Assembly (NCBI RefSeq): GCF_008795985.1
Contig: NZ_VMHP01000003.1
Location: forward strand, 62,001-126,000
From: Marinobacter halotolerans
GTDB taxonomy: Bacteria; Pseudomonadota; Gammaproteobacteria; Pseudomonadales; Oleiphilaceae
DNA: 64,000 bases
Direction of reading: 5' to 3'
This document shows, in pieces, positions 18,178 to 27,029 of the stretch. Made by a program: the position numbers and the translations under genes. Each line of letters opens with the position of its first letter. Position 1 is the stretch's first letter. A model generated the notes under the pieces. It searched no databases and was not told the DNA's origin. It saw nothing but the letters and a program-made list of their open reading frames with translations.

Positions 18178-19092
18178 ATGTCTGACAGGCTTCTTTTTTG
18201 CGTTTTTTCCTACAACCGGGGCAGGTTTCTCGAAAACTGCGTGGCTTCCATTGAAACCTGCGTGCCAGACGCCGATGTCGTTGTTTTTGATGACGACAGT
18301 AACGATGCCTATACACGGGAAGTACTGGAGCGCTTGTCTGAGCGCATGGAGGTGGTGCAGCCGGGAAACCAGTCTTCCCACAAGCTGGGCGGTTTGTACG
18401 GCAATATGCAGTCGGCGATTGAATATGCCAGTGAGCGCAACCTGGTCTGTTTTATCCAGGACGACATGCAAGTCGTAAGACCCATGAAAAAGGAAGAAAT
18501 TACCAAACTGGACCGGATTTTCGATAACCATCCGGACGTCGCGTTTCTGCACCCATGTTTTCTGAAAGGCCTGAACCGTGAGCGGGACGAGGCAACCCTG
18601 ACCTATGACGCCTCTTTGGATGCGTTTCGTCGACGGGCGACGGACCAGAGCGCAGGTCAGTACTTTTCGGCCATTCTGATTACCCGGCCTTCCCGACTGT
18701 TAGAGAAAAACTGGCGGTTCCGGCCATCAGAGCCTGCCAACGATCTTCAGGCCCGCGAATATTTTCACACCATCGGACACCTGTTCACGCCCTTTGCTAT
18801 GTGGTTGCCCGACGTGCCGGCCTATCGAGGCAAGAGGAAAACCCTGGCACTGAAGCTGGCTGAGCGTTGGAGAAGGTGCGGATTCTTCCCCTATGAGATT
18901 CTTAGCGAGAGCCAGGTTGAGCAGCTTCGTGATCGCCCGAAAGACGTCCTACCGTTTGCCGAGGACTTTCTGACCTGTGTTAACAAGGACCTGGACAAAC
19001 CCTGGGGTTATTACCCGATGCAGGGCAGCCGCTTTCTCAAGAAGCTGAACAGCCTTGAGCTGGCGATACGAAAGCTTTTTCTGGCCCGGTAG
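18178..19092 (+). CDS. GT-A glycosyltransferase, paralogue B
   Basis: 304 residues, start ATG 18178. GT-A signatures FCVFSYNRGRFLENCV, DDDSNDAYTR and FIQDDMQVVRP. Closely resembles the 15832-16761 product over its whole length, so the two arose by duplication and now flank waaL. The C-terminal part (PFAMWLPDVPAYRGK, LALKLAERWRR) is shared only with that paralogue among the genes here. Probably adds a related sugar in the same chain; specificity unknown. The next gene starts 8 bases downstream. Confidence 0.78.
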   Translation: MSDRLLFCVFSYNRGRFLENCVASIETCVPDADVVVFDDDSNDAYTREVLERLSERMEVVQPGNQSSHKLGGLYGNMQSAIEYASERNLVCFIQDDMQVVRPMKKEEITKLDRIFDNHPDVAFLHPCFLKGLNRERDEATLTYDASLDAFRRRATDQSAGQYFSAILITRPSRLLEKNWRFRPSEPANDLQAREYFHTIGHLFTPFAMWLPDVPAYRGKRKTLALKLAERWRRCGFFPYEILSESQVEQLRDRPKDVLPFAEDFLTCVNKDLDKPWGYYPMQGSRFLKKLNSLELAIRKLFLAR

Positions 19093-19099
19093 ATTAATC

Positions 19100-20353
19100 A
19101 TGAGCAGCGCAGGGGATTCAGGAGCAAACCAGTCCGTCCGACCTATCCACATCGTAATCGTGGAGCTACACCATCACAGCGAGCTAATCCAGAACCTGAT
19201 CAATATACTTGAGATGGAACGCTTCCGAGTGGCTATAGTGACGATACCGGAGGTTCTTGAGCGCGTAGACGTTGACTGGGATCAGAAAGCGGATTGGCTA
19301 GACGCTCACTGCAAGCGCTCGGATGAGAGTGTTGCGGGATTTATCGAACGAATGGCACCGATCTTCGAGTCGGCAGACATCCTGTACTTCAATACTGTCC
19401 GCCACTTTTGGGCAGAGCTATGCGAAATTCCTTTCGCGGCACCTTCGATCCTACGGGTTCATAACGCCCATGCGGATCTTGCCCCGGCCAGTCATTTCTA
19501 TCGTCCATTGATGAAATTCCCCGCCATCCTTTCTCATCTTATACGCAAAGTTCTGATTGCTGGCGAGTGGCGTCAGCGGAGGCAATTCCTGGCCCACATC
19601 AATTATTTTATGTTCCCCAACCGCGCGATTTCCAATTATGTTGCTGAACAGGGTTGGGTTGGCAGCGAAAGAATACTGCCACCTGTCATGCCCTTCGGAT
19701 TTCTGGGCGAAACACACTCGTCGGAAAAACTCACCGGACAAAAGCAGTGCATAACTATCGCGATTACCGGCAAAGTCACCAATGCGAAAAAGGATTACGA
19801 CCTGGTCTATCGGGCATTACGTCAGTGCCTGGGGCAGTTGAAACTGCCGCTCAAGCTTATTCTACTAGGGAAGGCGTCGGGTAAACAGGCCGAGCGCATC
19901 GTCCAAAAGTTCGCTTCTCTGGAATGCGCACAGTTTTCGCTGGACTACAGCCGCGACTACGTCAGCTCTGAGGACTTTGAGCAGAAGGTCTCTGAAGTGG
20001 ATTTTCTGCTGGCACCGATCAAGATCGAGACGCACTTTAGGAAGTACCGGGAGGTGTACGGGAAGAGTAAAATGTCAGGCATCGAAAATGACGTTTTGCT
20101 GTATCGGAAACCGTCACTGGTGACTGCCCGCTACCGGATTCTCGATGATATCGACCGGGTCGTCGAGTATTTCGAGCCAACTCCGGAAGCCCTGGCGGCT
20201 GCTTTGAAAAGCTGGGTAAAAGACCAGAAATATCTGGATCTGCAGGCATCGTTTGGGGCAATGAGCCAGTATCGTCCGGCCACGGTGGCTCGGGAATTCC
20301 ATCAATTGTGTGAGCAGCTAATGGCCGTAACCCGATCTGAATTGGAAAACTGA
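19100..20353 (+). CDS. hypothetical protein, possible GT-B glycosyltransferase
   Basis: 417 residues from the ATG at 19100. IHIVIVELHHHSELIQNLINIL looks like the first beta-alpha unit of a GT-B enzyme, and TIAITGKVTNAKKDYDLVYRAL followed by LKLILLGKASG resembles the start of the second Rossmann domain of GT4 proteins. The usual E-x7-E donor site is not obvious (SKMSGIENDVLLYRKPSLV may replace it). Base composition is lower in GC than its neighbours, hinting at separate origin. It follows glycosyltransferase paralogue B by 8 bases and overlaps the opposing FkbM gene by 36 bases. Function inferred mainly from context. Confidence 0.55.
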   Translation: MSSAGDSGANQSVRPIHIVIVELHHHSELIQNLINILEMERFRVAIVTIPEVLERVDVDWDQKADWLDAHCKRSDESVAGFIERMAPIFESADILYFNTVRHFWAELCEIPFAAPSILRVHNAHADLAPASHFYRPLMKFPAILSHLIRKVLIAGEWRQRRQFLAHINYFMFPNRAISNYVAEQGWVGSERILPPVMPFGFLGETHSSEKLTGQKQCITIAITGKVTNAKKDYDLVYRALRQCLGQLKLPLKLILLGKASGKQAERIVQKFASLECAQFSLDYSRDYVSSEDFEQKVSEVDFLLAPIKIETHFRKYREVYGKSKMSGIENDVLLYRKPSLVTARYRILDDIDRVVEYFEPTPEALAAALKSWVKDQKYLDLQASFGAMSQYRPATVAREFHQLCEQLMAVTRSELEN

Positions 20354-21199
20354 GTTCATCTTATTGCGACCAACCAGCGAGTAACCGCGAGACTGGATGG
20401 TCTGGAAAAGATCGGTTTTCCACTGTTTCTCTGAGTTCTCAATGATCAGAAGACGCGGAAGCAAAGCGTCCGGGGCCGCATCTAGAAACGGAGTGAGCGC
20501 CAGATCTTCTGCCCCTTCAATATCAATCTTCAAAGCATCTATTCGATCAATTCCAAGCTCGGATAGAACAGGGAGCAATGGCCTGCATCTAATGTTTACG
20601 CCTTGCCGGCTATTGCCCGGGTGTGGCACCGTTTCAGGCCCCGAGTCAGAACCTCTTATGCTGCTTTCTCCCAGATTCCCTGCATTAAGATGAAGAAAGA
20701 AACTGGTTTCTTCGTCAGCAATACCATGGTCCAGTACCCGGATATTACTCTGCTCGAATTGCGGGTTTGCCTCAATATTGAACAAAAGGCGCGTCAGGGT
20801 GACGGGGTTCGGCTCGAAGGCAATGATCCTTCCCTTGTCGGAACCCATCGCGGCGATGGCTGTGAGGGTATACAGCCCCACATTGGCCCCAATATCGATG
20901 AAGGTTCCGCCATTGGCGAGAGCCTGACTGAGTATTTGCCGCTCGGCTCGGTCATAGCGCCAGGGCGTAAAGACGAACTTTTTTTCTGAATAATTGTCGG
21001 TGAACTGGCACCGGAGGTTGATGCCTTCCACCTGAATGTCGATTGGCAGGCGGGATGTCTGTTTTATCAGGGCCTTGCGGGTCAGGGGGGCTAGCAGGCG
21101 GCTGACGATTCCGCCCTTGTTGTCGTGGCACAGAGTTATCAGCACCTGCCAGAGTGCCGAAGGCTTCCGGCTTCCGAACGTCTCTTGTCCTGATGTCAT
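20318..21199 (-). CDS. FkbM-family methyltransferase
   Basis: SAM-dependent methyltransferase, usually O-methylating a sugar. 293 residues with motif I FIDIGANVGLYTL, IIAFEPNP and the FkbM motif LKIDIEGAE. Probably decorates the LPS sugar chain. Start ATG overlaps the stop of the upstream glycosyltransferase gene (21196-21199), so pbgA-like, GT2 and fkbM genes form one minus-strand operon. The C-terminus overlaps the 3' end of the opposing gene by 36 bases. Confidence 0.85.
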   Translation of the reverse strand: MTSGQETFGSRKPSALWQVLITLCHDNKGGIVSRLLAPLTRKALIKQTSRLPIDIQVEGINLRCQFTDNYSEKKFVFTPWRYDRAERQILSQALANGGTFIDIGANVGLYTLTAIAAMGSDKGRIIAFEPNPVTLTRLLFNIEANPQFEQSNIRVLDHGIADEETSFFLHLNAGNLGESSIRGSDSGPETVPHPGNSRQGVNIRCRPLLPVLSELGIDRIDALKIDIEGAEDLALTPFLDAAPDALLPRLLIIENSEKQWKTDLFQTIQSRGYSLVGRNKMNSVFQFRSGYGH

Positions 21200-22053
21200 T
21201 TCACGGCTTCCTGATGAGTCCTGGTAGGGGCTTCTGACAAGGCCAACTGCTCAATACCATGCTCTGTACGTGTTTTGCGCTGCTTCTCACTATCTACCCG
21301 CAATGCCTTGTTGGCAGCGACCAGCTCGGGGTCTTTGTAGCCACGCTTGTGGTCAAGGTGAATGACAATCGCATTGTATCGAACGTGTTTTGGTTTCACG
21401 CCCGAGTTTGCCAGTCGTACCCCAAACTCCCGATCCAGCCCACCCCAGGGCATACGTTCGTCAAAGCCGTTGACCGCAAGAATATCTTTCAGCCAGGCTG
21501 AGCCGTTCGATCCTTTGAAATTACAGGCCGTGGGGGTGAGGGCGTTAAATACGGCGGCCCTGAGCGGTCCGGCAGTGAGCTTGCTGTTTTTGTAGCTTTT
21601 TTTCAGGCCGTGAGCCTTGAGCCAGTCGAGCTGAAAACACCGTCCCGAGACAATATCGTCGCGGGTGATGGTCTCGCTGGTGCTCATCGGGAGCTTGTGA
21701 TAGCCACCGGAAAGATAGGTGGAAGGTCTTGCCTCCTTCGCATGCACTTCGAGGAAATCTGCTCGGGGAATGCAGTCGCCATCGGTAAAGACCACATAAT
21801 CAGATTCGACCTCCAGGATCGACTTGTTCAGTATCCGGCACTTGCGGAAACCCTTGTCTTCCTGCCAGACATGTTTGATGGTCAGCCCTGTTTCGCTTCT
21901 CAGGCGGTCAATGACGTCCCTGGTTTCTCCGGTTGAGCCGTCGTCACCGATAATAATCTCGAAGTCTTTGTGGGTCTGGACGCTATACCCCCACAATACT
22001 TTCTCGAGCCATTCCGGTGAGTTGTAGGTCGTCATTATGACTGAAAGTTTCAT
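21196..22053 (-). CDS. glycosyltransferase family 2 with GT7-type C-terminus
   Basis: 285 residues. MKLSVIMTTYNSPEWLEKVL and GDDGSTGETRDVI are GT2 donor-site signatures; FTDGDCIPRADFL holds the DxD; the later GFDERMPWGGLDREFGVRLANSG is the galactosyltransferase-like (Glyco_transf_7C) acceptor segment seen in many LPS and capsule enzymes. Second gene of the minus-strand operon, 20 bases after the PbgA-like gene and overlapping fkbM by 4 bases. Sugar not predictable. Confidence 0.87.
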   Translation of the reverse strand: MKLSVIMTTYNSPEWLEKVLWGYSVQTHKDFEIIIGDDGSTGETRDVIDRLRSETGLTIKHVWQEDKGFRKCRILNKSILEVESDYVVFTDGDCIPRADFLEVHAKEARPSTYLSGGYHKLPMSTSETITRDDIVSGRCFQLDWLKAHGLKKSYKNSKLTAGPLRAAVFNALTPTACNFKGSNGSAWLKDILAVNGFDERMPWGGLDREFGVRLANSGVKPKHVRYNAIVIHLDHKRGYKDPELVAANKALRVDSEKQRKTRTEHGIEQLALSEAPTRTHQEAVK

Positions 22054-22073
22054 TCAGGCGGTCCTGTCAAAAA

Positions 22074-23924
22074 TCACTGGTAGAAGCGGGAAAGCTCGCG
22101 TAAAACTTCCGCTGTGATGCCGGGCTTAAGCTTATAGCCTGATACAGGCTCAAGCTCACTGTCGAGGACATCAACCGAGCCCGAAGCATTCTTTACTATC
22201 TTAATGTCGTTCACCAGCAGAGCATAATCCATGTAACTGTGGGCAATACTCCACGGATGTTCTCCGGGTGTAAATAGCCCGTTGCCGGTTGCGTAGGTTT
22301 CGACTGGTGTCTGGCTGCACCCCAGTGCGTTTTTCATCAGCGTTGGGGCTACGTCGAAATTCTCGGTTCTGTGACTGATTCGTTGCGCTTCTTTGCCCGG
22401 CCAGTGCACCACCATAGGCACTCTCAGCTGATACTGGCCGAAGTTACTGCCATGACCCCAGTAATTCTTGCCGTATTCGTTGAACTCCTGACCGTGGTCC
22501 CCGGTAATCATGACGATGGTGTTGTCGAGTATCTTCCGGTTTCTCAGGTCATCCAGCACCCGGCCAACCTGATTGTCCACGTAGTGCAGGGTTGATTTGT
22601 AGTTGTTCTTGATCAGTTCCGGGTTGAAGTCGTTGTCCAGCTCCAGTTTATTGACCGACTCCCAGTAGGGCTGGAATTTGACCGGGTAGTCGTCCGGTAC
22701 GCGGTGGTTATGGGGCGTGTCGTAGAACAGGAATCCGAAAAACGGCTGCTCGGGTTTGCGCCCTGATTCGGTGAAATCAAGCCAGTCTTTGGTGATCTGT
22801 ACGTCCCGGTCCCAGGGTTCTTCGCCCGGTGTTTTCAGGCGAAGATCGGGAATGGATGAGAATACATTCTGATCGAAGGCGGGGCTAACCAGCGTCGCTG
22901 AGCCCAGTACCTTTGTCTGATAGCCCAGCTCCTGCATCCGGTTTATTGCTACCGGTGGTTCTTTGACGGCGGTGAAGGCGTCCCAGTAGCTGGCAGGTAG
23001 CGAATACAACAGGGTGAATATGCCGGGCTTGGTGGCATTGCCGTTGCTGTAGTGATTCTCGAACACAATGCTGTTTTCTGCGAATTGATGAATGTTGGGC
23101 ATCCAACGGGGGGCTAGCATGTCCCAGCGCGCTCCGTCTATTACGATCATCAGCACGTTGGGTTTGCGGTCCGGCTGTGAACAACTCAGCGGCTGAGTAG
23201 GGTAGTTCAGTTGGCTTCCACCACTGGCATCGCCCAGCAATCGGGCAGGCTGGTTTTGCCGGACTTTCTGCGGGTCAACCAGGCCTACTTCGTTCATAAA
23301 GCGCTTAGCGGTGGCGGCATAATAGAGGGGAACATGGCGGGTGACGCTGGTGATGCGTGTGTCATAATTTGCATCGGCCCATGCGTGCCAGCCGTGGGCA
23401 ACCGCCTGCAGGCTGATCATGACCACAAAGGCCCCGCTCAGCCAGCGTGCCTTTGGACGTTTCCGCCAAAGCAGGAAGGCCACTGCACTTTCGATAACCA
23501 GAATGCCGGCAAAAACCAGGGCGGCGGTTGCCCATAGCTGCCAGGAAAATGAGAAGGTGTCGGTTCCGCTGCCCAGCGCCAGTTCCAGCACAAAGGACGA
23601 GAGGTGAAACCGGTAAAGGGAATAGGCGACCGTGTCCAGAACAATCAGCGCAATGCCCACACTGGCATAGAAAACGGCCAGGGTCGCTAGGCTTCGTCTA
23701 AAAGGCAGAAAAACAGAAAGGGCGAGCAGCGGCAGCGATGTCAGCCACGCCAGAACCGCAAACTGGCCGGGATAGAGTAGCGTGACGTAAGCGGCCGTCT
23801 GCGTGTCAGGAATGTTCATCCAGGGCAAATAGCGCAGGCCCACCATCAGGGCGATCAGCCCGTTGGCGAAGATGAACCAGGATAACCAGGCCGTCCGTTG
23901 CCCGAGCGTAGTGCTTCGTTTCAT
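22074..23924 (-). CDS. PbgA/YejM-like inner-membrane sulfatase-fold protein (LapC family)
   Basis: 616 residues: an N-terminal five-helix membrane domain (DUF3413 type, residues about 10-190), a linker, then a periplasmic alkaline-phosphatase/sulfatase-fold domain starting VLMIVIDGARWDML with GITGDHGQEFNEYG-like metal-site sequence (MITGDHGQEFNEYG) further on. In E. coli this protein binds LPS and restrains LapB/FtsH turnover of LpxC, so it sets LPS output; it is not a true sulfatase. The catalytic Cys/Ser of sulfatases is not visible at the expected site (NATKPG). First gene of a three-gene operon with a GT2 and FkbM gene. Its place inside an LPS cluster fits this role, but an EptA-like transferase activity cannot be excluded. 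Confidence 0.82.
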   Translation of the reverse strand: MKRSTTLGQRTAWLSWFIFANGLIALMVGLRYLPWMNIPDTQTAAYVTLLYPGQFAVLAWLTSLPLLALSVFLPFRRSLATLAVFYASVGIALIVLDTVAYSLYRFHLSSFVLELALGSGTDTFSFSWQLWATAALVFAGILVIESAVAFLLWRKRPKARWLSGAFVVMISLQAVAHGWHAWADANYDTRITSVTRHVPLYYAATAKRFMNEVGLVDPQKVRQNQPARLLGDASGGSQLNYPTQPLSCSQPDRKPNVLMIVIDGARWDMLAPRWMPNIHQFAENSIVFENHYSNGNATKPGIFTLLYSLPASYWDAFTAVKEPPVAINRMQELGYQTKVLGSATLVSPAFDQNVFSSIPDLRLKTPGEEPWDRDVQITKDWLDFTESGRKPEQPFFGFLFYDTPHNHRVPDDYPVKFQPYWESVNKLELDNDFNPELIKNNYKSTLHYVDNQVGRVLDDLRNRKILDNTIVMITGDHGQEFNEYGKNYWGHGSNFGQYQLRVPMVVHWPGKEAQRISHRTENFDVAPTLMKNALGCSQTPVETYATGNGLFTPGEHPWSIAHSYMDYALLVNDIKIVKNASGSVDVLDSELEPVSGYKLKPGITAEVLRELSRFYQ

Positions 23925-24050
23925 AGACTGAGGATCCGGTTAAAGGGCGCTGAATACGCTGCGCGCAGAGCTATAGATTACTGTTTGATGACGCGCCGTT
24001 AGAATCCGTGGTTTCCGTGGTATCGTTTTTACCGACTCAAAGGACCCGCA

Positions 24051-24848
24051 ATGAAACTGCCCTTATCCGTTTACTACATCACTCTGAACGAAGAGCTGCG
24101 ATTGCCGGAATCACTGGCGAAAGTGGCTGGGTGGGCAGATGAAATCATCGTGGTCGATTCCGGAAGCACTGACAGAACCCGGGAGATTGCCGAGGCTGCA
24201 GGTGCCCGGTTTGTCCACAATGACTGGGAAGGCTTTGCCTGCCAGAAAGCGTTTGCCGCCAGTCTCTGCCGGAACGACTGGGTGCTGGATCTTGATGCGG
24301 ATGAAGTCCTTTCTGACAAGCTGGTTCGCACTGTCAAAGAGGTTTTCTCAAAGCCCGTGGATGCCGATATTGCAGGTTTCCGGATGCGCTGGGTGCTCTC
24401 GCAGCCCGACTCCCGGCATCCCTTTCGGCACGATAAGTCGAAAAAGATTCTCAGGCTCTACAATCGGAAGATGGCGGCCATCGAGGCGCAGAAAGGCAGC
24501 AATGACGACCGGCCCCGGGTAAAGTCCGGGCGGGTTGTGGATCTGGAAGGCGACGTGCTGCATCGCACCCTGATTTCACTGGAGCAGATGGAGCGCAAGT
24601 ATTGCCAGTTGTCCTCGGAGCAGGCCCGTTTTATGGCGGAAAAGGGGCGAAAGATTTCCAGCGCGCGGTTGTTTGTGGAGTTTCCTCTGAAGTTTCTAAA
24701 ATATTACCTGCTGCACCGACAGATACTGAACGGCTGGTTTGGGCTGAGCGTTGCAATCACCGCTGCCAATCGCAATTTTATGCGACTGGCCAAGGCCAGG
24801 GAGCTTCAGATGCTGGCTGCGCTGGATAAGGAACGCGCTCGCAAGTAG
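24051..24848 (+). CDS. LPS core glycosyltransferase, WaaE/KdtX type (GT2)
   Basis: 265 residues. YYITLNEELRLPESL, WADEIIVVDSGSTDRTREIA and VLDLDADEVLS are the hallmark start of WaaE/KdtX-type enzymes, which add glucose to heptose I of the inner core. The C-terminal RHPFRHDKSKKILRLYNR and LLHRQILNGWFGL are also seen in that group. It is divergent from the PbgA-like gene (126 bases between starts) and faces the GT4 operon. Inner-core sugar transfer is the best guess; no membrane segment beyond a C-terminal amphipathic helix. Confidence 0.83.
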   Translation: MKLPLSVYYITLNEELRLPESLAKVAGWADEIIVVDSGSTDRTREIAEAAGARFVHNDWEGFACQKAFAASLCRNDWVLDLDADEVLSDKLVRTVKEVFSKPVDADIAGFRMRWVLSQPDSRHPFRHDKSKKILRLYNRKMAAIEAQKGSNDDRPRVKSGRVVDLEGDVLHRTLISLEQMERKYCQLSSEQARFMAEKGRKISSARLFVEFPLKFLKYYLLHRQILNGWFGLSVAITAANRNFMRLAKARELQMLAALDKERARK

Positions 24849-24861
24849 CTATGCGCCTGCC

Positions 24862-25926
24862 TCACGCTGGCGGACTCGAAACCAGTGCGTCGTAGTAAAG
24901 CGCCTCGGTTTGTGCCGCCATGGCCTGCAACGTCAGGTTGCTGGCGGCGAAGGCCATGGCCGACTGTTCGGCCCGGTTCAGGTCCGCCAGATCGGACAGG
25001 GACCGGGTGAGCAGGCGCGCAAGGTCCTCCTCGTTATGGCCTTTGCTGATGGCTGCGGCTGGCAGAATATCCCTGGGCCCGGATACCGGTGTGGACACAA
25101 CCGGGCAGCCTGCCAGTAGGGATTCCATCAGCACGTAGGGGAACCCTTCGCGCTGGGAGCTGATCACCGTCAGCTGTGCCTGCTTATAGGCCGGAGTCAG
25201 ATCCTGGCGGAAACCGGCCAGGGTCACTCGCTCTTCCAGCCCTGATTGCCGGATCAGCCGTTCCAGTGACCGTCGCTGGCTGCCATCGCCGAAAATGGTC
25301 AGATGGCAGGGGACAGCAGAGGTATCAAGTCTCGACCAGGCCCTCACGAGCGTATCGAACCCCTTCACGGGTTCCAGTCTACCCGCTGCGATCACGTTAA
25401 CGGTTCTTTGCGGAAGAACCGGATCGACGTTTTCAGGCATGCCCTGGCGATTCGTATCCACGCCGTTATAGATAAGTTGCTTGCGAGGATGAGTCAGTGC
25501 TTCGAAAATCTGCGGGCTGACGGCAATAACCCGATCGAGGCGGTCGAATGCCCTGTGGCTGGATTTGATGCCATGAACTGTGCCGGTCGTGACCTTTGCC
25601 AGCCTGCGGGTTGCGCTGGCCATCTGCGCCGCCTTGTTGCCCTGGGCGTGCAGAACGTCTGGCGACAACCGTTTCAGGCAACGGTGAAAGGCCAGCTTCA
25701 GCCAGGGATGGCGGCGCCCCAGTTGAACAGGAAGTGCATGAAACGTTGTTCCCGCCGAGAACCTTTCCCGGTAATGCGAATGGCCAAGCACATGAACATG
25801 GTGCCCCAGCCCGGACAGCGCAGTGGCCAGATCGGAGGTGTGTTGTTCCATGCCGCCCCAGGCAGTGCCGGGTGTAGCCAGCAGGAATGCAATGGTCAGG
25901 CGTGCGGGCGGGTTCGTGTCAGTCAT
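24862..25926 (-). CDS. glycosyltransferase family 4, LPS
   Basis: 354 residues with GT-B fold: IAFLLATPGTAWGGMEQHTSDL at the start, linker IAVSPQIFEAL, second domain AAGRLEPVKGFDTLVRAW, and donor-site REGFPYVLMESLLAGCPVV (E-x7-E). Retaining sugar transfer, probably LPS core. Last gene of the minus-strand operon acyltransferase, ELM1-like, GT4, GT4; its ATG overlaps the stop of the preceding GT4 gene by 4 bases. Donor sugar unknown. Confidence 0.87.
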   Translation of the reverse strand: MTDTNPPARLTIAFLLATPGTAWGGMEQHTSDLATALSGLGHHVHVLGHSHYRERFSAGTTFHALPVQLGRRHPWLKLAFHRCLKRLSPDVLHAQGNKAAQMASATRRLAKVTTGTVHGIKSSHRAFDRLDRVIAVSPQIFEALTHPRKQLIYNGVDTNRQGMPENVDPVLPQRTVNVIAAGRLEPVKGFDTLVRAWSRLDTSAVPCHLTIFGDGSQRRSLERLIRQSGLEERVTLAGFRQDLTPAYKQAQLTVISSQREGFPYVLMESLLAGCPVVSTPVSGPRDILPAAAISKGHNEEDLARLLTRSLSDLADLNRAEQSAMAFAASNLTLQAMAAQTEALYYDALVSSPPA

Positions 25927-27029
25927 GTGGGTTGTTGCAGCAAGGTCTGGTATATACCCAGAGTAGCTTCCGTCTGCGCTTCCAACCTGAATCGATGGGG
26001 AACCTCAATAGCGGGTGGGCCGGCGTTCAGCTGGCGGGAAACTGCCCGGGCGAAGGCTTCGATGTCGTCCGGTGGCACCAGGCCTTCCCTGAAACAGGCC
26101 TGCAGGGTTTCAGCGGCTCCTCCCCGGTTGTAAGCAATCACCGGGGTGCCGGAGGCCAGGGCTTCGGTCACCGTCCGGCCGAAGGGTTCCGGTTTGGTGC
26201 TCATATGGCAAACCACGTCGGCCAGCAGGTACAGGGTGGTCATGTCATTGCGCTGGCCCAGAAAACTGACCTTGTCAGTGAGATCCAGGCGCGCACGCTC
26301 TTTTTCCAGCTCCTCAAGAAAATGCTCCTTACCTGGCTCAGCGCCGCCGGCAATAATGCCATGGCAGTCGGGTCTTTCCTGAACCAGCTCCGCCATCATG
26401 GCCAGAAAATCCATCTGGCCTTTCCAGCGCGAAATCCGCCCGGGCATCATAATGATTTTTCTATCGGCCAACTGCGGGTAATGTCGGAACCAACGGTCGA
26501 GCCATTGTCTGCTGAGTTCCCGCTGGCGGAAGGCATCCACGTCTACTCCACGCTGGATGACGGTCAGCCTCTCCTCTGGGACCGGAAAGTTTTTCAGAAC
26601 ATAGTCCCGGACACACTGGGATACCGCAATGACATGGTCGGCCCGGGTCATGATGGCGCTGTAGGGATTGACCGAGTACATGCCATGAAAGGTGGATACA
26701 ACAAGAGGGCGTGCGTTAGTCGGGAGGCTTTTCATGGCAAGAAAAACGATCCAGGCCGGCATGCGGGAGCGGACATGCACAATGTCCGGTTTCAGCTCCA
26801 GCAGCAGTCTTCGCATCGGCAGAATCTGCCCGAAAGAGGCCGGGTTCTTCCGGTGGATTGGCATGAATATGTGTTTGGAGCCCTGGCCCCGTAGCTGTTC
26901 TGCCATGGGGCCGCCTCTTGAAACGACGAAGGATTCATGGCCGCGTTTAACCAGTTCGGCGGCGAATTCCACCGTGCCACGCTCAACGCCGCCGCTGTAA
27001 AGTGCTGGCAGGGCCTGAAGAATCCTCAA
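25923..27029 (-). CDS. glycosyltransferase family 4, LPS
   Basis: 368 residues, GT-B fold: MRILQALPALYSGGVERGTVE (glycine-rich acceptor loop), VIAVSQCVRDYV, MMPGRISRWKGQMDFL and the donor-site stretch PEPFGRTVTEALASGTPVI (E-x7-E). This layout is typical of LPS core GT4 enzymes of marine gammaproteobacteria. It overlaps both neighbours by 4 bases, so it is translationally coupled to the ELM1-like gene upstream and the second GT4 downstream. Confidence 0.9.
   Translation of the reverse strand: MRILQALPALYSGGVERGTVEFAAELVKRGHESFVVSRGGPMAEQLRGQGSKHIFMPIHRKNPASFGQILPMRRLLLELKPDIVHVRSRMPAWIVFLAMKSLPTNARPLVVSTFHGMYSVNPYSAIMTRADHVIAVSQCVRDYVLKNFPVPEERLTVIQRGVDVDAFRQRELSRQWLDRWFRHYPQLADRKIIMMPGRISRWKGQMDFLAMMAELVQERPDCHGIIAGGAEPGKEHFLEELEKERARLDLTDKVSFLGQRNDMTTLYLLADVVCHMSTKPEPFGRTVTEALASGTPVIAYNRGGAAETLQACFREGLVPPDDIEAFARAVSRQLNAGPPAIEVPHRFRLEAQTEATLGIYQTLLQQPT

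Noticed and set aside
25303..26894. Two long plus-strand open frames over the GT4 genes
   Set aside because: Both GT4 enzymes on the minus strand have full motif sets; the plus frames have none.
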